Below, one piece after another: positions 62,801-64,000 of a DNA stretch of 64,000 nucleotides. Position numbers and translations under genes: made by a program. The notes beneath the pieces were generated by a model. That model was not told the DNA's origin, searched no databases, and worked only from the letters and a program-made list of their open reading frames with translations. The DNA comes from a bacterium (GTDB lineage: Bacteria; 4484-113; JAFGCY01): positions 1 to 64,000 of the forward strand of contig JADZFO010000060.1 in NCBI GenBank assembly GCA_020849855.1, given 5' to 3'. Each line of letters starts with the position of its first letter. The first letter of the stretch is position 1.

Positions 62801-63149
62801 TGTTGCCCGGCGCCTGATAGGCAGCGGGGTAGATCTTTTCCTTGGGCCAGCGGCAGCTGGTCATGCCGATGCCGGCCAGCGCCAGCGACGCACCCATCAG
62901 CTTCAGGAAGTTGCGGCGGGTCGCGGGCTCCAGCATCTCGGTCGCGCCGGCCGGGAACTCACGCTCCATCTGGCGGCGGAACTCAGGCGTATCGGCCAGC
63001 TCTTCCAGGCTGCGCCAATACTTCGGGCCGTTTGCGGTCTTCCGGACTGCCACAGCAGGCGACTCGCCACCGTGGCCCGTTCCGTTGCCGTTACTCTGCG
63101 CCTGAATCTCAGGCCCAGTCTCAGGTGAACTATGGTCTAACGGTGACAT
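59886..63149 (-). CDS. actB: Alternative complex III subunit ActB (molybdopterin-like/Fe-S fusion)
   Basis: A 1087-residue fusion of a molybdopterin-oxidoreductase-like domain, which in ACIII has no molybdenum, with a four-cluster ferredoxin domain. A twin-arginine signal (TRRNFLKLMG) lies near residue 78 after a polar leader. The cluster motifs are CTGCGVCTVAC, CQHCENAPCEQVCP, CVGTRYCSNNCPYKV, CSFCTQRI and ACAQACP. The C-terminal 40 residues are His/Glu-rich. It starts within the last 13 bases of actA and is the largest gene of the operon. Polysulfide reductase-type relatives share the domains, but the actABCDEF order settles the identity. Confidence 0.97.
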   Translation of the reverse strand: MSPLDHSSPETGPEIQAQSNGNGTGHGGESPAVAVRKTANGPKYWRSLEELADTPEFRRQMEREFPAGATEMLEPATRRNFLKLMGASLALAGIGMTSCRWPKEKIYPAAYQAPGNIPGTTKQFATAMDLGGYATGLLVSSYDGRPIKVEGNPSHPISGGRTMAWHQASLLDMYDPDRSRGPIQRLGTQAMNSTMADFRGAVTQLAAGMEVTGGEGLAVLSEANSSPTLADLRQRFMQRFPRATWHEYEPLSLDNEREGSYIVFGQPYRSHYEFSNARVVASIDSDFLMTHPASLKYTRDYSAKRKPGSPDFSRSYVFECNHSVTGAQADHRLALAPSDVGAVACVIAADLFVKRGLPLPMQYQGLLASLNGFASHPLASDPVVQALLEDLSNNHGASIVVAGQQQGAEIHALVHLINSALGNTGSTVNYTLDTNPARQSHLKEISTLKSALEAKTVNTLLLIGGNPVFDAPADLGFEAALRNAGTTIHLSHYDNETSQACQWHVNRAHFLESWGDGAAWDGTVSIVQPLIAPLYEGISEIELLSMLVDPQPLSGYELVRRTMQPLLGGDFEAAWRQVLHDGVLQGSASALASPAWTTSNFAWTLDQYVKPAADGSFDLLFAPSYSLYDGRFANNGWLLENPDPMSKCTWDNPVLMGLETAEKLGIRHGTVVNLELGQVTLEAPVYVLPGHGPGAVTVSLGYGRKAAVRDVNRGGWNTYALRGKETFYRSGGLKLSPTARKFELASVQDHWAIDRIGLKERARRVEELVREGTVEQHAADPGFVAHIGEPVENGGHWEQLWKDPVDYTQQTYRWGMAIDLNSCTGCGVCTVACQAENNIPVVGRKLVRKGREMHWIRVDRYFTGEDPNKAMAVSQPVPCQHCENAPCEQVCPVAATVHDHDGLNVMVYNRCVGTRYCSNNCPYKVRRFNWFNLHKHRGTMTPVEMMAMNPDVTVRSRGVMEKCSFCTQRIQAAKISAKNDRRPIQDGEVVPACAQACPADAIVFGDLNDPKSRISEAVQDNRTYAILGEINTRPRVRYQARLRNPNPALAAEYPVRPHADEHSHGDEHSHEAEGHAEPVGSSAEGGH

Positions 63150-63799
63150 GTCGAGCAGTCCGTTGATGGGTTAATGTTGTATTTTTCGCGCAACTCTTTG
63201 CCAATCGCGAGCTGCTCTTCCGGTGTCTTGAAATATGACATATTGGTCACTTCCTCAACCGGACGCAGATACTTCTCGGGATTGCGGTGGCATTCCAGGC
63301 ACCAGCCCATGGTCAGCATCTTCTGCTGCTCCACGCCGACTTCCGTCATGCGGTCCACACGGCCATGGCAGCTTACGCAGCCAACACCGCGGCGGACGTG
63401 CGCGCTGTGGTTGAAATATACAAAATCAGGCAGGTCGTGAACCTTGTTCCACTCAATCGGCAGGCCAGAGGTATAGCTGTTGCGCACTGCGGTCAGCTTT
63501 TCGCTCTGGGTGCGGATGTTAGTGTGGCAGTTCATGCAGGTCTGTGTCGGGGGCACAGTCGCATGCGCGCCACTCTCAACATTGACGTGGCAATAGCGGC
63601 AGTCCATACCCAGCTTGCCCGCGTGCAGCTCGTGACTGTAAGGCACAGGCTGCTCCGGCCGGTAGCCGACCGTTGTGGTTCGCGGGGAGGTGGCGAAAAT
63701 CGCCAGAACGACCAGGTATGCTAGCCCACCTAAGACAAGCCCACCGATAAGTTTCGTCAGGCTGTCTGTCCACTGTGGAAAAAAGGGTTGGGTGCTCAT
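63137..63799 (-). CDS. actA: Alternative complex III subunit ActA (pentaheme cytochrome c)
   Basis: A 220-residue protein with one N-terminal span (LIGGLVLGGLAYLVVLAIFA) and five CxxCH sites: CRYCH, CMNCH, CVSCH, CLECH and CSTCH. This heme count and size match ActA, which passes electrons between ActB and ActE. It is the first gene of the respiratory operon. The -10 TAGGAT ends 13 bases before ATG 63799, so the leader is only about six bases and there is no Shine-Dalgarno. Confidence 0.96.
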   Translation of the reverse strand: MSTQPFFPQWTDSLTKLIGGLVLGGLAYLVVLAIFATSPRTTTVGYRPEQPVPYSHELHAGKLGMDCRYCHVNVESGAHATVPPTQTCMNCHTNIRTQSEKLTAVRNSYTSGLPIEWNKVHDLPDFVYFNHSAHVRRGVGCVSCHGRVDRMTEVGVEQQKMLTMGWCLECHRNPEKYLRPVEEVTNMSYFKTPEEQLAIGKELREKYNINPSTDCSTCHR

Positions 63800-63812
63800 G
63801 GTTGGCGCAGCA

Positions 63813-63841
63813 ATCCTAGACTAGGGGGCTTAGTACGTCAA
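63813..63841 (-). promoter_or_regulatory. Promoter of the act-cox operon
   Basis: On the minus strand: -35 TTGACG (63841 to 63836), 17 bases, -10 TAGGAT (63818 to 63813). This is the best -35 seen next to a short-leader gene in the window. Confidence 0.7.
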
Positions 63842-63845
63842 GTAT

Positions 63846-63863
63846 TTGTGACTCAATTCACGA
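63846..63863. promoter_or_regulatory. CRP/FNR-like palindrome (TTGTGA-N6-TCACGA) before the act-cox promoter
   Basis: It lies four bases upstream of the -35 box, centred about 48 bases before the predicted transcription start. One arm base differs from the perfect copies at 15622 and 46695. Confidence 0.6.
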
Positions 63864-63888
63864 TTGAAAAAGTCCCATTTTGTGCGTA

Positions 63889-63904
63889 TCTGAGGCGATT
63901 CAGA
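63889..63904. promoter_or_regulatory. Second palindrome TCTGA-N6-TCAGA
   Basis: Perfect five-base arms with the same six-base spacer as the CRP-like site and the same inner TGA/TCA. Its centre is 42 bases (four helical turns) further upstream. The remaining bases to 64000 hold no gene I can support. Confidence 0.4.
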
Positions 63905-64000
63905 CAAACCGTTATCCGTTTTATCCGCTTAAAATCTGGGCTCAGACCCCCCCAAGTGCGGGGGTGTGTCAGAATGAGACCAGTTCTCTTTTCTCTGGAG

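Noticed and set aside
63945-63973. C-run/G-run hairpin near the right edge as a terminator
   Set aside because: A CCCCC/GGGGG stem can form, but no T run follows on either strand, and the flanking gene is outside the window.

Overview
The window is G+C-rich, densely packed bacterial chromosome from a probable aerobic or facultative diderm. Lipoprotein signals, lgt, a MacA-type adaptor with FtsX-like permeases, and an alternative complex III (ACIII) with a caa3 oxidase support this. Other markers are a YaaR/HolB pair, MutS2, RNase Y beside recA, class II fructose-bisphosphatase and a DUF3417-type glucan phosphorylase. No rRNA is present and I cannot fix the phylum. ACIII-bearing, high-G+C, poorly cultured phyla would fit (Armatimonadota, Planctomycetota, Acidobacteriota and similar lineages), but this is inference.

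Layout. 1-300: the 3' end of a transposase and REP-like repeats. 300-7.5 kb: a secreted glycosidase-like lipoprotein, an MBL hydrolase, yaaR-holB and glgP. 7.6-12.8 kb: the rimP-nusA-ylxR-infB operon, with a terminator-like hairpin in its leader and a strong terminator after infB. 12.8-16.8 kb: small membrane proteins, a decayed RelE-type toxin next to an intact antitoxin, a YcaQ-type DNA glycosylase and a DUF3224 protein. 16.8-22 kb: glmU-prs, membrane and secreted hypotheticals and a GspF/PilC protein. 22-29.4 kb: mutS2, gyrB, glpX, a lipoprotein and tRNA-Pro(CGG). 29.4-32.6 kb: a flavodoxin, a MntA/HepT toxin-antitoxin pair, lysA and a HIT hydrolase. 32.6-38.5 kb: a Yip1-like protein, a MacA-type adaptor and three MacB/FtsX-type permeases without an ATPase. 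38.6-45 kb: an Nfu protein, a self-cleaving XRE/S24 repressor, lgt, a PAS-PP2C phosphatase, recA and rny. 45.3-49 kb: heme A/heme O synthesis (ctaA and ctaB, divergent) and a DUF3179 protein. 49-63.8 kb: a 13-gene respiratory operon read leftward, actABCDEF, a small membrane gene, sco, coxB, coxA, coxC, coxD and a second coxC.

Two signals cut across the annotation. First, many genes have a -10-like TANNNT hexamer exactly six bases before the start codon and no Shine-Dalgarno, which points to widespread leaderless transcription. Leadered genes such as recA, gyrB, glpX, nfu and lgt instead have a normal leader, usually with a Shine-Dalgarno. Second, a CRP/FNR-like palindrome (TCGTGA-N6-TCACGA) occurs upstream of the act-cox operon, between ctaA and ctaB, and upstream of the DUF3224 gene. 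It plausibly ties cytochrome oxidase assembly to heme A synthesis under one regulator.
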